64,000 bases of DNA, taken from contig NZ_MTLG01000011.1 of NCBI RefSeq assembly GCF_002192695.1, forward strand, positions 248,001 to 312,000, in the 5' to 3' direction. A program made the translations under genes and the position numbers. Positions 15,463-22,534 of this stretch are shown here, in pieces; positions within the stretch are counted from its first letter, which is position 1; every line of letters starts with the position of its first letter. The notes below the pieces were generated by a model. The model was not told the DNA's origin and made no database searches. It was given only the letters and a program-made list of their open reading frames with translations. The stretch is from Achromobacter xylosoxidans (GTDB lineage Bacteria > Pseudomonadota > Gammaproteobacteria > Burkholderiales > Burkholderiaceae_B).

Positions 15463-15729
15463 ATGGACCGGTCAGGTTTTACGGAAGAACAGATCAGGCA
15501 CGCGCTGAAGCAGGCAACGCTGGGCACGCCGATACCTGACATCTGCATGCACATAGGCGTGAGCGAAGCAACCTTCCATGCCTGGAAAGTGCACTACGAC
15601 GGGTTGGCGTCCTACGAGCTGAAGTTATTGAACAGGCTCGAGAACGAATGCAACCGTCTCGAGCGCCTGATCGCCATCCTGGCGCTGAACAAAGTGATTC
15701 TGCAGGACACGCTTGGGGCCAAGGAATAA
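15463..15729 (+). CDS. solitary IS3 OrfA-like helix-turn-helix protein
   Basis: A protein of 88 aa with the IS3/IS407-type OrfA pattern: FTEEQIRHALKQA at the start, an HTH in TPIPDICMHIGVSEATFHAWK, then a leucine-rich coiled coil (LKLLNRLENECNRLERLIAILALNK). A strong Shine-Dalgarno (GGAGG) lies eight bases upstream of the ATG at 15463. No OrfB (DDE) gene, no inverted terminal repeats and no slippery heptamer are visible, so it is not a complete insertion sequence. It may be a relic or a domesticated DNA-binding protein. Confidence 0.7.
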   Translation: MDRSGFTEEQIRHALKQATLGTPIPDICMHIGVSEATFHAWKVHYDGLASYELKLLNRLENECNRLERLIAILALNKVILQDTLGAKE

Positions 15730-15738
15730 GGCATATGC

Positions 15739-15763
15739 GGCGCGGCGCATTCTCCACCGCGCC
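15739..15763 (+). terminator. weak hairpin after the OrfA-like gene
   Basis: GGCGCGG and CCGCGCC can pair as a 7-bp stem with an 11-base loop. The following TTCAGCATGTTG is only weakly T-rich, so termination is uncertain. Confidence 0.35.
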
Positions 15764-15772
15764 TTCAGCATG

Positions 15773-15811
15773 TTGAAATCTCTACGTCTGCACCGTTCTT
15801 TTGAAATCTCT
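15773..15811 (+). repeat. 11-bp direct repeat at the start of the GGDEF gene
   Basis: TTGAAATCTCT occurs at 15773-15783 and again at 15801-15811, 28 bases apart. The first copy directly follows an ATG (15770). Because 28 is not a multiple of three, that ATG is out of frame with the GGDEF protein. Loss of one 28-base unit would join the ATG to the GGDEF frame. Confidence 0.9.
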
Positions 15812-17537
15812 GAACCGCTACACGGTGGCATATGTCATCGGCGTATTGATCCCGGTCAGTGCGCTGATCGGTATCCAACTTATTCATAGCTGGCGCGCCC
15901 ATGCCGCGGCGCGCGATGCAATATCGAGCCTGAGCGTCGTCCAAACCACGCTGGACGCGATGGCTGCCGTTCTGATGGAACGCGGCTCGATGAATGCCGC
16001 GTTGATAGAAGGCCATCCCGTGTCCCAGGCCAGGCAGCAGGAATTGCAGCTTGCGCGCAGCACCAGCGACAACGGAATCGCCGGGCTGCTGGAGCTGCAC
16101 CGGACTCGCAACTGCGACGGCTGCCGGGACGCGCGGGCCTCCATCCAGCACATCGCGCGCACTCTGGCCCAGCACCGCGCCACCGCGGATCGGCTCATCG
16201 CCAGGCGACGCGCGCAGATCAGCGCTCAAGAACTGAACGACGTCGTGGTAATCATGGCTGGGCTTATCCCGGCGCTGGAAGAAACCGCGCTCGACAATTC
16301 TGCCGTCGTGATCCGCCATGAAGTGGAAAGTCCCGGCCTCATGACCATTGCCACGCTGGCCGCAGGCCTGCGCGAACAAGCCGGCCTGCTGGGCTCTGCC
16401 TTCATGCCGGCACAGGTTCAACGCCGCCCGCTCAGCGAGACGGAAACGCAGCGCATCGAGCAGCAACTGGGCCGCGTCGCCCAATTGCGCGCGCTGCTCG
16501 AAGTGCAGCTGTCGACCCACGCGGAACTCGAAACCCGAGCGTATCCGCGGGTGCAATATGAGTACTTTGGCGCGGGCCTGGAGTACATCGAAGAGTTGCG
16601 GCGCGCCGCCCCTTCCAGTCCCCACCCGATGACGCCAACGGCGGGCCTGCAGGAGCGCTATGTTCCGTTGATGCAATCCATCGTCGATTTCCGCGACGAA
16701 GTCCTGCGCGCGCTGGAAAAATTGCTGGAGCGGCAACGCATCAATGCGCTGACGGAACTGATTACGACGACCTCGGTCGCCATCGTGCTGCTGCTGGCCG
16801 CCACCTGGGGCTTCACCAAGTTCCGCTGGCGCCTGATACGCCCTTTTGTCGTGGCCACCGAAATCGTCAATTCCATCAACGACGATGCTCCCGCGCCAAT
16901 CTCCGCGACTGGCTATCGCAAGGAAGTCCACGCCCTGTTCGACGCCATCCAGAAGCTCAAGGACAACGCCATCGCCAAGTCTCGAACGGAGCATGAGCGC
17001 GAACGCCTCATTGCCGATCTCGCGGCATTGGCGGAGACGGACTTCCTCACCGGATTGCTCAACCGCCGCGCCTTCCATGCCCGTGCCGCAGCCCTTTGCG
17101 CCAGCCTGGACGAGCCTGGACAGATGCTGACCCTGATCGTCTTTGACATCGATCATTTCAAACGGATCAACGATTCATACGGACACGCCGGCGGCGACAA
17201 CGTGCTGGTGGCCGTGGCGCAGGCATGCCACCAGACGTGGCGCCGCTCCGACATCGTGGCGCGCATCGGCGGCGAGGAATTCGCCGTGCTGTGCACGGTC
17301 CGCAGCCTGGCGCAGGCCAGCGCAATGGCGCAGAGCATGCGCCGCCGCATCGAACGCCTGGCGGTGCCGGTGGATGGCAACACCATTGAGTCGATCACCA
17401 GCAGCTTTGGCGTGGTCTGCGCACACGCGGATGAAATCGACAACATCGACGCCCTGCTGAAGCAGGCAGACGAACTGCTCTATCGCGCCAAGGCATCCGG
17501 CCGCAACTGCGTCGTCACGCAGTCCGACAACGCCTGA
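15801..17537 (+). CDS. membrane diguanylate cyclase (GGDEF)
   Basis: A protein of up to 578 aa. A transmembrane helix near residues 9-30 and a second near 320-345 flank a roughly 290-residue periplasmic sensor region containing CDGC. A GGDEF domain fills residues about 405-575. The active site reads GGEEF, with the inhibitory RxxD motif five residues before it (RRSDIVARIGGEEF), so it should make cyclic-di-GMP and be feedback inhibited. No EAL domain is present. The only in-frame start before the first membrane helix is TTG at 15801, which lacks a good ribosome-binding site. See the 28-base repeat event upstream. Confidence 0.85.
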   Translation: MKSLNRYTVAYVIGVLIPVSALIGIQLIHSWRAHAAARDAISSLSVVQTTLDAMAAVLMERGSMNAALIEGHPVSQARQQELQLARSTSDNGIAGLLELHRTRNCDGCRDARASIQHIARTLAQHRATADRLIARRRAQISAQELNDVVVIMAGLIPALEETALDNSAVVIRHEVESPGLMTIATLAAGLREQAGLLGSAFMPAQVQRRPLSETETQRIEQQLGRVAQLRALLEVQLSTHAELETRAYPRVQYEYFGAGLEYIEELRRAAPSSPHPMTPTAGLQERYVPLMQSIVDFRDEVLRALEKLLERQRINALTELITTTSVAIVLLLAATWGFTKFRWRLIRPFVVATEIVNSINDDAPAPISATGYRKEVHALFDAIQKLKDNAIAKSRTEHERERLIADLAALAETDFLTGLLNRRAFHARAAALCASLDEPGQMLTLIVFDIDHFKRINDSYGHAGGDNVLVAVAQACHQTWRRSDIVARIGGEEFAVLCTVRSLAQASAMAQSMRRRIERLAVPVDGNTIESITSSFGVVCAHADEIDNIDALLKQADELLYRAKASGRNCVVTQSDNA

Positions 17538-17634
17538 TCCCCACACAATGCCGCGCATGCGCGTCGCTGACGCCCATGCGATCTGCGGTCGCCCGCAAGA
17601 TAGAAAAAGGTACTTGGTGGAAAAAAATTTCTGT

Positions 17635-17664
17635 CTTTTTCTGCACGCGACGCGTCCGTATAGT
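17635..17664 (+). promoter_or_regulatory. promoter-like segment C (before the chemoreceptor)
   Basis: CTTTTTCT at 17635 and TATAGT at 17659-17664, with an 18-base spacer and GCGTCCG directly before the hexamer. This is the same pattern as segments A and B before the transporter copies. An A-rich stretch (GAAAAAGG at 17603) also lies about 56 bases upstream of TATAGT, as GAAAAAGT does in segment A. Confidence 0.5.
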
Positions 17665-17715
17665 CAGGACAGAGCATGCTGAATTCAGAGATTCCATTTT
17701 GAAAGCGAAGAAGAA

Positions 17716-19347
17716 ATGAAACCGTCAAACTTGAAGATGCGTACGCGCCTCGCCATGGGCTTTGCATTGATCATGATGGCACTGCTGGTCTGTGGCGCGT
17801 TGGGCGCGTATGGGATCCGCGCCTTGGAACAAGAGGTCTACCAGATCACCGCGATCAACAACGAACAACGCCGCCTGGCGATCGAGATGCGTTACCAGGT
17901 CCAGGAGCAGGCCATCGCCATCCGCAACATCCTGCTTCTTACTGATCCGAACGTGCTGAAAGCCGAAGTAAGCCGGGCGACCGAGGCGGAGAAACAGTAC
18001 AACGACGCGCGTGACCGTCTGGGCAGCATGTTTGGCAGCAGTCCAACCACGATCGACGATGAAAAGCGTCTATTCAGCGCGGCGGGCGCCGCCCAACAGA
18101 CCCTGCGCTCGGTGTTCGAAAAGGTGCTGGCGGAAGGCATGGATGGAAACCGCCAGGATGCACAACACATGCTCGAAGAAGACCTGCGTCCCAAGCAGCG
18201 CGTTTTACAGGAAACCCTGTCCACGCTCGCCTCGGTCGAGTCCCAGCTTAATGAAGCGCGGGCAGCCGCCGCTCGCGCCTTGGCGAATCAGCTGCAATGG
18301 GCGATGGGAACGACCATCGCCATCGCATTGCTGCTCGCCGTGTTCGCGGCCTACCTCACCGCGCGCGGCATCCTGCGTCAATTGGGTGGAGATCCCGGCG
18401 ATGCGCAACTGCTGGCGGTGACCATCGCCGATGGCGACCTGAGCAACCGGTTGCAGCTCGACTCCCGCTACGACCACAGTCTGATGCACGGCCTGGAAGC
18501 CATGCGATCACGACTTTCCAGAATCGTGGAGGCCATCAAATCGTCGGCGGCATCCATCTCGACGGCAGCAAGCCAAATTGCCCAGGGCAATACGGACCTG
18601 TCGCAGCGCACCGAAGAGCAGGCGGCCTCGCTGGAAGAGACTGCAGCCGCCATCGAACAACTGACGTCCACCGTGAAACTGAACCAAGACAACGCGGCAA
18701 GCGGCGACGAAATGGCTTCCGAGGGCGCCAAGGCCGCGGAAAAGGCAGGCGGTGTCGTTTCCGAGATGCTGGCGGCCATGACGGAGATCTCTTCCAACTC
18801 CGAAAAGGTCGGACATATCGTGTCGCTGATCGAGAGCATCGCATTCCAGACGAACATACTGGCGCTGAACGCGGCGGTGGAGGCCGCCAGGGCCGGAGAT
18901 CAGGGCCGCGGCTTCGCCGTGGTGGCCGGCGAAGTCCGCGCGCTGGCGCAACGCAGCGCCACCTCCGCCCGGGAAATCAAGGATCTGATCGAAACCTCCA
19001 CTTCCGTGGTCCAGACTGGCAGAGAGCTGGCCGTGCGGGCGGGCCAGGACATGGAGGATGTGGTCACGTCCGTCATGCGCATGAAGATCGTAACGGGAGA
19101 AATCGCCACCGCGTCACGCGAGCAGGCCATTGGCATCGAACAGGTCAACGTCGCCATCGCCCAACTGGACTCCGTGACGCAACAGAACGCGGCGTTGGTC
19201 GAGGAATCCGCGGCGGCGGCGCTCTCGATGGCGGACCAGGCGCGAGACCTGCTGCAGGCCGTGGAGGTGTTCAAGACGGCATCGTCCGGAAGCTCGCGGC
19301 ACGTCCCCATGGCAGAGCCGGCCCTCATCGCGTTCGCAGCGTCGTAA
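17716..19347 (+). CDS. methyl-accepting chemotaxis protein
   Basis: A protein of 543 aa. A transmembrane helix (residues about 10-32) is followed by a periplasmic four-helix-bundle-type ligand domain, a second membrane helix (about 192-216), HAMP, and a cytoplasmic signalling hairpin. The tip sequence IAFQTNILALNAAVEAARAGDQGRG lies near residues 375-400. Methylation-helix repeats rich in Ala, Glu and Gln flank it. The C-terminus ends FAAS without an NWETF-type CheR/CheB tether. The promoter-like segment upstream resembles those before the transporter operon, so the attractant may be that operon's substrate. Confidence 0.92.
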   Translation: MKPSNLKMRTRLAMGFALIMMALLVCGALGAYGIRALEQEVYQITAINNEQRRLAIEMRYQVQEQAIAIRNILLLTDPNVLKAEVSRATEAEKQYNDARDRLGSMFGSSPTTIDDEKRLFSAAGAAQQTLRSVFEKVLAEGMDGNRQDAQHMLEEDLRPKQRVLQETLSTLASVESQLNEARAAAARALANQLQWAMGTTIAIALLLAVFAAYLTARGILRQLGGDPGDAQLLAVTIADGDLSNRLQLDSRYDHSLMHGLEAMRSRLSRIVEAIKSSAASISTAASQIAQGNTDLSQRTEEQAASLEETAAAIEQLTSTVKLNQDNAASGDEMASEGAKAAEKAGGVVSEMLAAMTEISSNSEKVGHIVSLIESIAFQTNILALNAAVEAARAGDQGRGFAVVAGEVRALAQRSATSAREIKDLIETSTSVVQTGRELAVRAGQDMEDVVTSVMRMKIVTGEIATASREQAIGIEQVNVAIAQLDSVTQQNAALVEESAAAALSMADQARDLLQAVEVFKTASSGSSRHVPMAEPALIAFAAS

Positions 19348-19409
19348 GAACGTCGAGAGAAAAGCCGGCCGCGACATGTTTCGCCGTCGGCCCGGCTGAC
19401 GCCAACTAC

Positions 19410-19465
19410 TGGGTCAACGCATTTGGGTCAACGCATTTGGGTCAATGAATCTGAGTCAATGAATC
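19410..19465. repeat. four tandem copies of a 14-bp unit
   Basis: TGGGTCAACGCATT twice, then TGGGTCAATGAATC and TGAGTCAATGAATC, directly end to end. The unit length is not a multiple of three and the segment lies in non-coding DNA between the chemoreceptor stop and a terminator. The first two units are identical and the last two nearly so. Confidence 0.9.
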
Positions 19466-19480
19466 AGACACCAATGAAAA

Positions 19481-19500
19481 ACGCCGCTATCTAGCGGCGT
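19481..19500. terminator. bidirectional rho-independent terminator
   Basis: ACGCCGCT and AGCGGCGT form an 8-bp stem with an ATCT loop. AAAA lies before it and TTTT after it, so it can end transcription from the chemoreceptor side and, on the minus strand, from tRNA-Lys. Confidence 0.85.
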
Positions 19501-19577
19501 TTTTCTCGCGTATTTCTTGCGTTTTTTTGGCATGCCAGTACTTGGAAAAGCACTGCGGCGTACCACGGAAATTGGGG

Positions 19578-19653
19578 TGGTGGGTTGTGCGAGACTCGAA
19601 CTCGCGACCAACGGATTAAAAGTCCGCTGCTCTACCGACTGAGCTAACAACCC
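19578..19653 (-). tRNA. tRNA-Lys (anticodon TTT)
   Basis: A 76-nt tRNA on the minus strand, including an encoded CCA end. The acceptor stem is GGGTTGT/ACAACCC, the D-arm is AGCTCAGTCGGTAGAGCA, the anticodon loop is ACTTTTAAT with TTT at its centre, and the T-arm contains GTTCGAGTC. All four arms fold without mismatch by eye. The terminator at 19481-19500 lies downstream on the same strand. Confidence 0.97.
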
Positions 19654-19740
19654 GACCGAAGCTAGAAATTATGGCCGATTTGGCGCCGTTTGTCAAAATT
19701 CGATGCAACGGTCCTGGACAGATTCCCTGCCCGCATTGAA

Positions 19741-19763
19741 AACGGCCGCTCGCGGCGGCCGTT
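19741..19763 (-). terminator. rho-independent terminator after metQ
   Basis: AACGGCCGC and GCGGCCGTT pair as a 9-bp stem with a 5-base loop. On the minus strand it is followed by TTTTC. It lies 20 bases past the metQ stop codon. Confidence 0.8.
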
Positions 19764-19783
19764 CCCGGGGCAGTGCGCTGGAC

Positions 19784-20581
19784 TTACCAGGCGGCCACCA
19801 CCGCACCCTTGTACTTGGTCTCGATGAACTGCTTCACGGCCGGGCTGTGGTAGATCGTGATCAGCTTGGCGAACTCGGGGCGATCCTTGTCCTTTTCACG
19901 CACGACCAGCACGTTGGCGTAAGGTGAGTCGGGCGACTCCTGGGCGATGGCGTCCTTGGCGGGGTTCAGGCCTGCTTCCAGCGCGAAGTTGGTGTTCACG
20001 GCCGAAGCGTCGGTGTCGTCCAGCGAGCGCGGCAGTTGGGCGGCGTCCAGTTCAATGAAACGCAACTTCTTGGGATTCTCGACCACGTCGATCGGGGTCG
20101 CCTTCAGGCCGACGTCGGGACGCAGCTTGATCAGGCCATTGGCCTGCAGCAGCAACAGGGCGCGGCCGCCGTTGGTCGGGTCGTTGGGCAGCGCGATGCG
20201 GGCGCCTTCCTTCAGCTCGGACAGCGACTTGATCTTCTTGCTGTAGATGCCGATGGGGAAGATCACGGTCTTGGCGATGCTGACCAGCTTGTAGCCGCGG
20301 TCTGCGTTGGCGTTGTCCAGGTAGGGCTGGTGCTGGTAGCTGTTGGCGTCCAGGTCGCCCGAGGACAACGCGACGTTGGGCTGCACGTAGTCGGTGAATT
20401 CGATGACCTGGATGTTCAGGCCCTGCTTGGCCGCTTCCTGCTTCACCACATCAAAGATCTGGGCGTGCGGGCCGGCGGTCACGCCGATCTTCAGCGGCTT
20501 GTCCTGAGCCAGCGCGGGCTGGGCGAATACGGCGGCGCCGAGTGCGAACGCGGCCAGCGACTTCAAAACCTTGATGCTCAT
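19784..20581 (-). CDS. metQ: methionine ABC transporter, substrate-binding protein
   Basis: A protein of 265 aa of the NlpA/MetQ family that binds methionine in the periplasm. Family landmarks are KIGVTAGPHAQIF, FTDYVQPNVALSSGDLDANSYQHQPYLD and IALPNDPTNGGRALLLLQ. The signal peptide ends at about PALAQ and has no lipobox Cys. The mature protein should therefore be soluble in the periplasm rather than lipid-anchored as in E. coli. It is the last gene of metNIQ and is followed by a strong terminator. Confidence 0.93.
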   Translation of the reverse strand: MSIKVLKSLAAFALGAAVFAQPALAQDKPLKIGVTAGPHAQIFDVVKQEAAKQGLNIQVIEFTDYVQPNVALSSGDLDANSYQHQPYLDNANADRGYKLVSIAKTVIFPIGIYSKKIKSLSELKEGARIALPNDPTNGGRALLLLQANGLIKLRPDVGLKATPIDVVENPKKLRFIELDAAQLPRSLDDTDASAVNTNFALEAGLNPAKDAIAQESPDSPYANVLVVREKDKDRPEFAKLITIYHSPAVKQFIETKYKGAVVAAW

Positions 20582-20636
20582 GTTGCGATATCCCGAATGT
20601 CGGAAGTGAGGAGAAATTGTTGCGGCGCCGGCAGGA

Positions 20637-21290
20637 TCAGCGATGCGAGATGCGACGCACGTAGCGGTCGCCCAGGCTCTGGATCACCTGCACCAGGACG
20701 ATCAGCACGATAACCACGGCGGCCATCACGTCGGATTGGAAGCGCTGGTAACCGTAGCGGATGGCCAGGTCGCCCAGGCCGCCTCCGCCGATGGCGCCGG
20801 CCATGGCCGAGTAGCCGATCAAGCTGACGACGGTGACGACGGTCGCGGCGATGAGGCCGGGCAAGGACTCGGGCAGCAGCACCTTCATGATGATCTGCAT
20901 CGGCGATGCACCCATGGCGCGTGCGGCGGTGATCAGTCCCGGGTCGACTTCGCGCATGGCGTTTTCCGCGATGCGGGCCATGAACGGGATCGCGGCCACC
21001 GACAAGGGCACGATGGCTGCCGTGGTGCCGATGGAAGTCTGGGCCACCAGGCGCGTGAACGGAATGATCGCGACCATCAGGATGACGAACGGCACCGAAC
21101 GCGTGGCGTTGATCACCGCGCCCAGCACATGGTTGACGGACTGGTTCTCGAGCATGTTGCCGCGGGCCGTCACCGTCAGGATCACGCCCAGCGGAATGCC
21201 GATCACCACCGCGATGGCGCTGGCCACGCCCACCATCAGCAGGGTATCAAGCAGCGACGTAATAAGCAGGTCGATCAGTTGCGGACTCAT
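20637..21290 (-). CDS. metI: methionine ABC transporter, permease
   Basis: A protein of 217 aa, the usual MetI length, with five predicted membrane helices. The cytoplasmic EAA-type coupling loop is visible in AARAMGASPMQIIMKVLLPESLPGL. Other conserved parts are VINATRSVPFVILMVAIIPFTRL and YSAMAGAIGGGGLGDLAIRYGYQRF. It overlaps the 3' end of metN by 44 bases. Confidence 0.94.
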   Translation of the reverse strand: MSPQLIDLLITSLLDTLLMVGVASAIAVVIGIPLGVILTVTARGNMLENQSVNHVLGAVINATRSVPFVILMVAIIPFTRLVAQTSIGTTAAIVPLSVAAIPFMARIAENAMREVDPGLITAARAMGASPMQIIMKVLLPESLPGLIAATVVTVVSLIGYSAMAGAIGGGGLGDLAIRYGYQRFQSDVMAAVVIVLIVLVQVIQSLGDRYVRRISHR

Positions 21291-22335
21291 GAGCTATTTC
21301 TTCAACGGTAATGTCACGGGCGGCCAGTGCGGCAATCGCGTCCTTGACCGATGCGGGCGCGCCCTGGGCCAGCACGAACATCGTGCCCACGGCCACGCCC
21401 TGGATGTCTTCCACGCGCGCCTGGATCAGGCCCACGTCCAGCGAATACTGCTTGTACAGATCGGACAGGAAGGAACCCGACGCGTCGGTGCCGGTCAGCG
21501 ACAGACGCAGCAGCCGCACGGCCTGGCCCGGCTTGGCCGCGGCAAGCGCCTGGATGCGCTCCTTGACCGCCGCCAGCGTGGCGTCGGTCAGGTCGGACGC
21601 GGTGGCGGCCGACACCATGGCGCGGGTCACTTCGTGGCGTGGCTGCGCGAACACTTCGCGCGTGCTGCCCATTTCAACCACTTCGCCCTGCGACAGCACG
21701 GCAACGCGGTCGCAGACTTCGCGCACGACTTCCATCTGGTGCGTGATCATGACCACGGTCACGCCGGTCTTGCGGTTGATGTCGCGCAGCAAGGCCAGGA
21801 TGTTGTGGGTGGTTTCCGGATCCAGCGCGGACGTGGCTTCGTCGCTGAGCAGCACGTCCGGGTTGTTGGCCAGGGCGCGGGCAATGCCGACGCGCTGCTT
21901 CTGGCCGCCACTGATCTGGCTGGGGTAGCGGTCGCGCAGATGCTCCAGGCCCACCAGCGCCAGCAGGCGCTCGACGCGGGCCGGAATCTCGGCCTTGGCC
22001 ACGCCGGCGATTTCCAGCGGCAGCGCAACGTTGCCGTACACCGTGCGGCGCGACAGCAGGTTGAACCCCTGAAACACCATGCCGATGCGGCGGCGCTGCC
22101 CGCGCAGTTGCGCTTCGTTCAGTCCGGTCAGGGATTGGCCGCCGATGGCGATCGAGCCTTCGTTAGGCCGCTCCAGCAGGTTGATGCACTGGACCAGCGT
22201 GCTTTTGCCGGCCCCGCTGGGGCCGATGATGCCGAAGACCTCGCCCTGCTTGATATGCAGGTTGATGCCGCGCAGCGCCTGGAATTGTCCGTGCGGCGTG
22301 GCGTAGGTCTTGGATAGGTTCTCGATCTGAATCAT
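21247..22335 (-). CDS. metN: methionine ABC transporter, ATP-binding protein
   Basis: A protein of 362 aa. The ATPase domain has Walker A GPSGAGKST, the signature SGGQKQR, Walker B VLLSDEATSALD and the H-loop MITHQM. The C-terminal ~90 residues form the NIL regulatory domain that binds methionine and gives trans-inhibition in MetN. It is the first gene of metNIQ. Upstream (22336-22460) is AT-rich promoter-like DNA. No SAM or SAH riboswitch could be recognised there. Confidence 0.95.
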   Translation of the reverse strand: MIQIENLSKTYATPHGQFQALRGINLHIKQGEVFGIIGPSGAGKSTLVQCINLLERPNEGSIAIGGQSLTGLNEAQLRGQRRRIGMVFQGFNLLSRRTVYGNVALPLEIAGVAKAEIPARVERLLALVGLEHLRDRYPSQISGGQKQRVGIARALANNPDVLLSDEATSALDPETTHNILALLRDINRKTGVTVVMITHQMEVVREVCDRVAVLSQGEVVEMGSTREVFAQPRHEVTRAMVSAATASDLTDATLAAVKERIQALAAAKPGQAVRLLRLSLTGTDASGSFLSDLYKQYSLDVGLIQARVEDIQGVAVGTMFVLAQGAPASVKDAIAALAARDITVEEIAHESATDRPAYYVAA

Positions 22336-22468
22336 GGCAAGCGATTTTGTATCTTTTCTCTTCTACAGAGAACGACTGTTTCTTTCATTTTTTATAACTA
22401 CAAGTAATATAAAAACCCGTACCCGCGCCCTGTTGCGTCCCCAAGGAGCACATGCCATAACGCGGAAA

Positions 22469-22502
22469 GGGCAGTCAGGAAGGAAAGCCTTCCTGACTGC
22501 CC
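22469..22502 (-). terminator. long perfect hairpin after the GH31 gene
   Basis: GGGCAGTCAGGAAGG and its exact complement form a 15-bp stem with an AAAG loop, 33 bases past the GH31 stop. On the minus strand only TTTCC follows, so the T-tract is short, but the stem is very stable. Confidence 0.7.
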
Positions 22503-22534
22503 AGTTTGTGCCGGACCGGCCGCAGCCGGTTTTT

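Noticed and set aside
15463-15729. A complete IS3-family insertion sequence
   Set aside because: No OrfB, terminal inverted repeats or target duplication could be found around the OrfA-like gene.
19410-19465. CRISPR array
   Set aside because: The 14-bp units are contiguous without spacers, and no cas genes are present.
22336-22460. SAM or SAH riboswitch upstream of metN
   Set aside because: The region is AT-rich with no conserved helices or motifs of these classes that could be recognised by eye.
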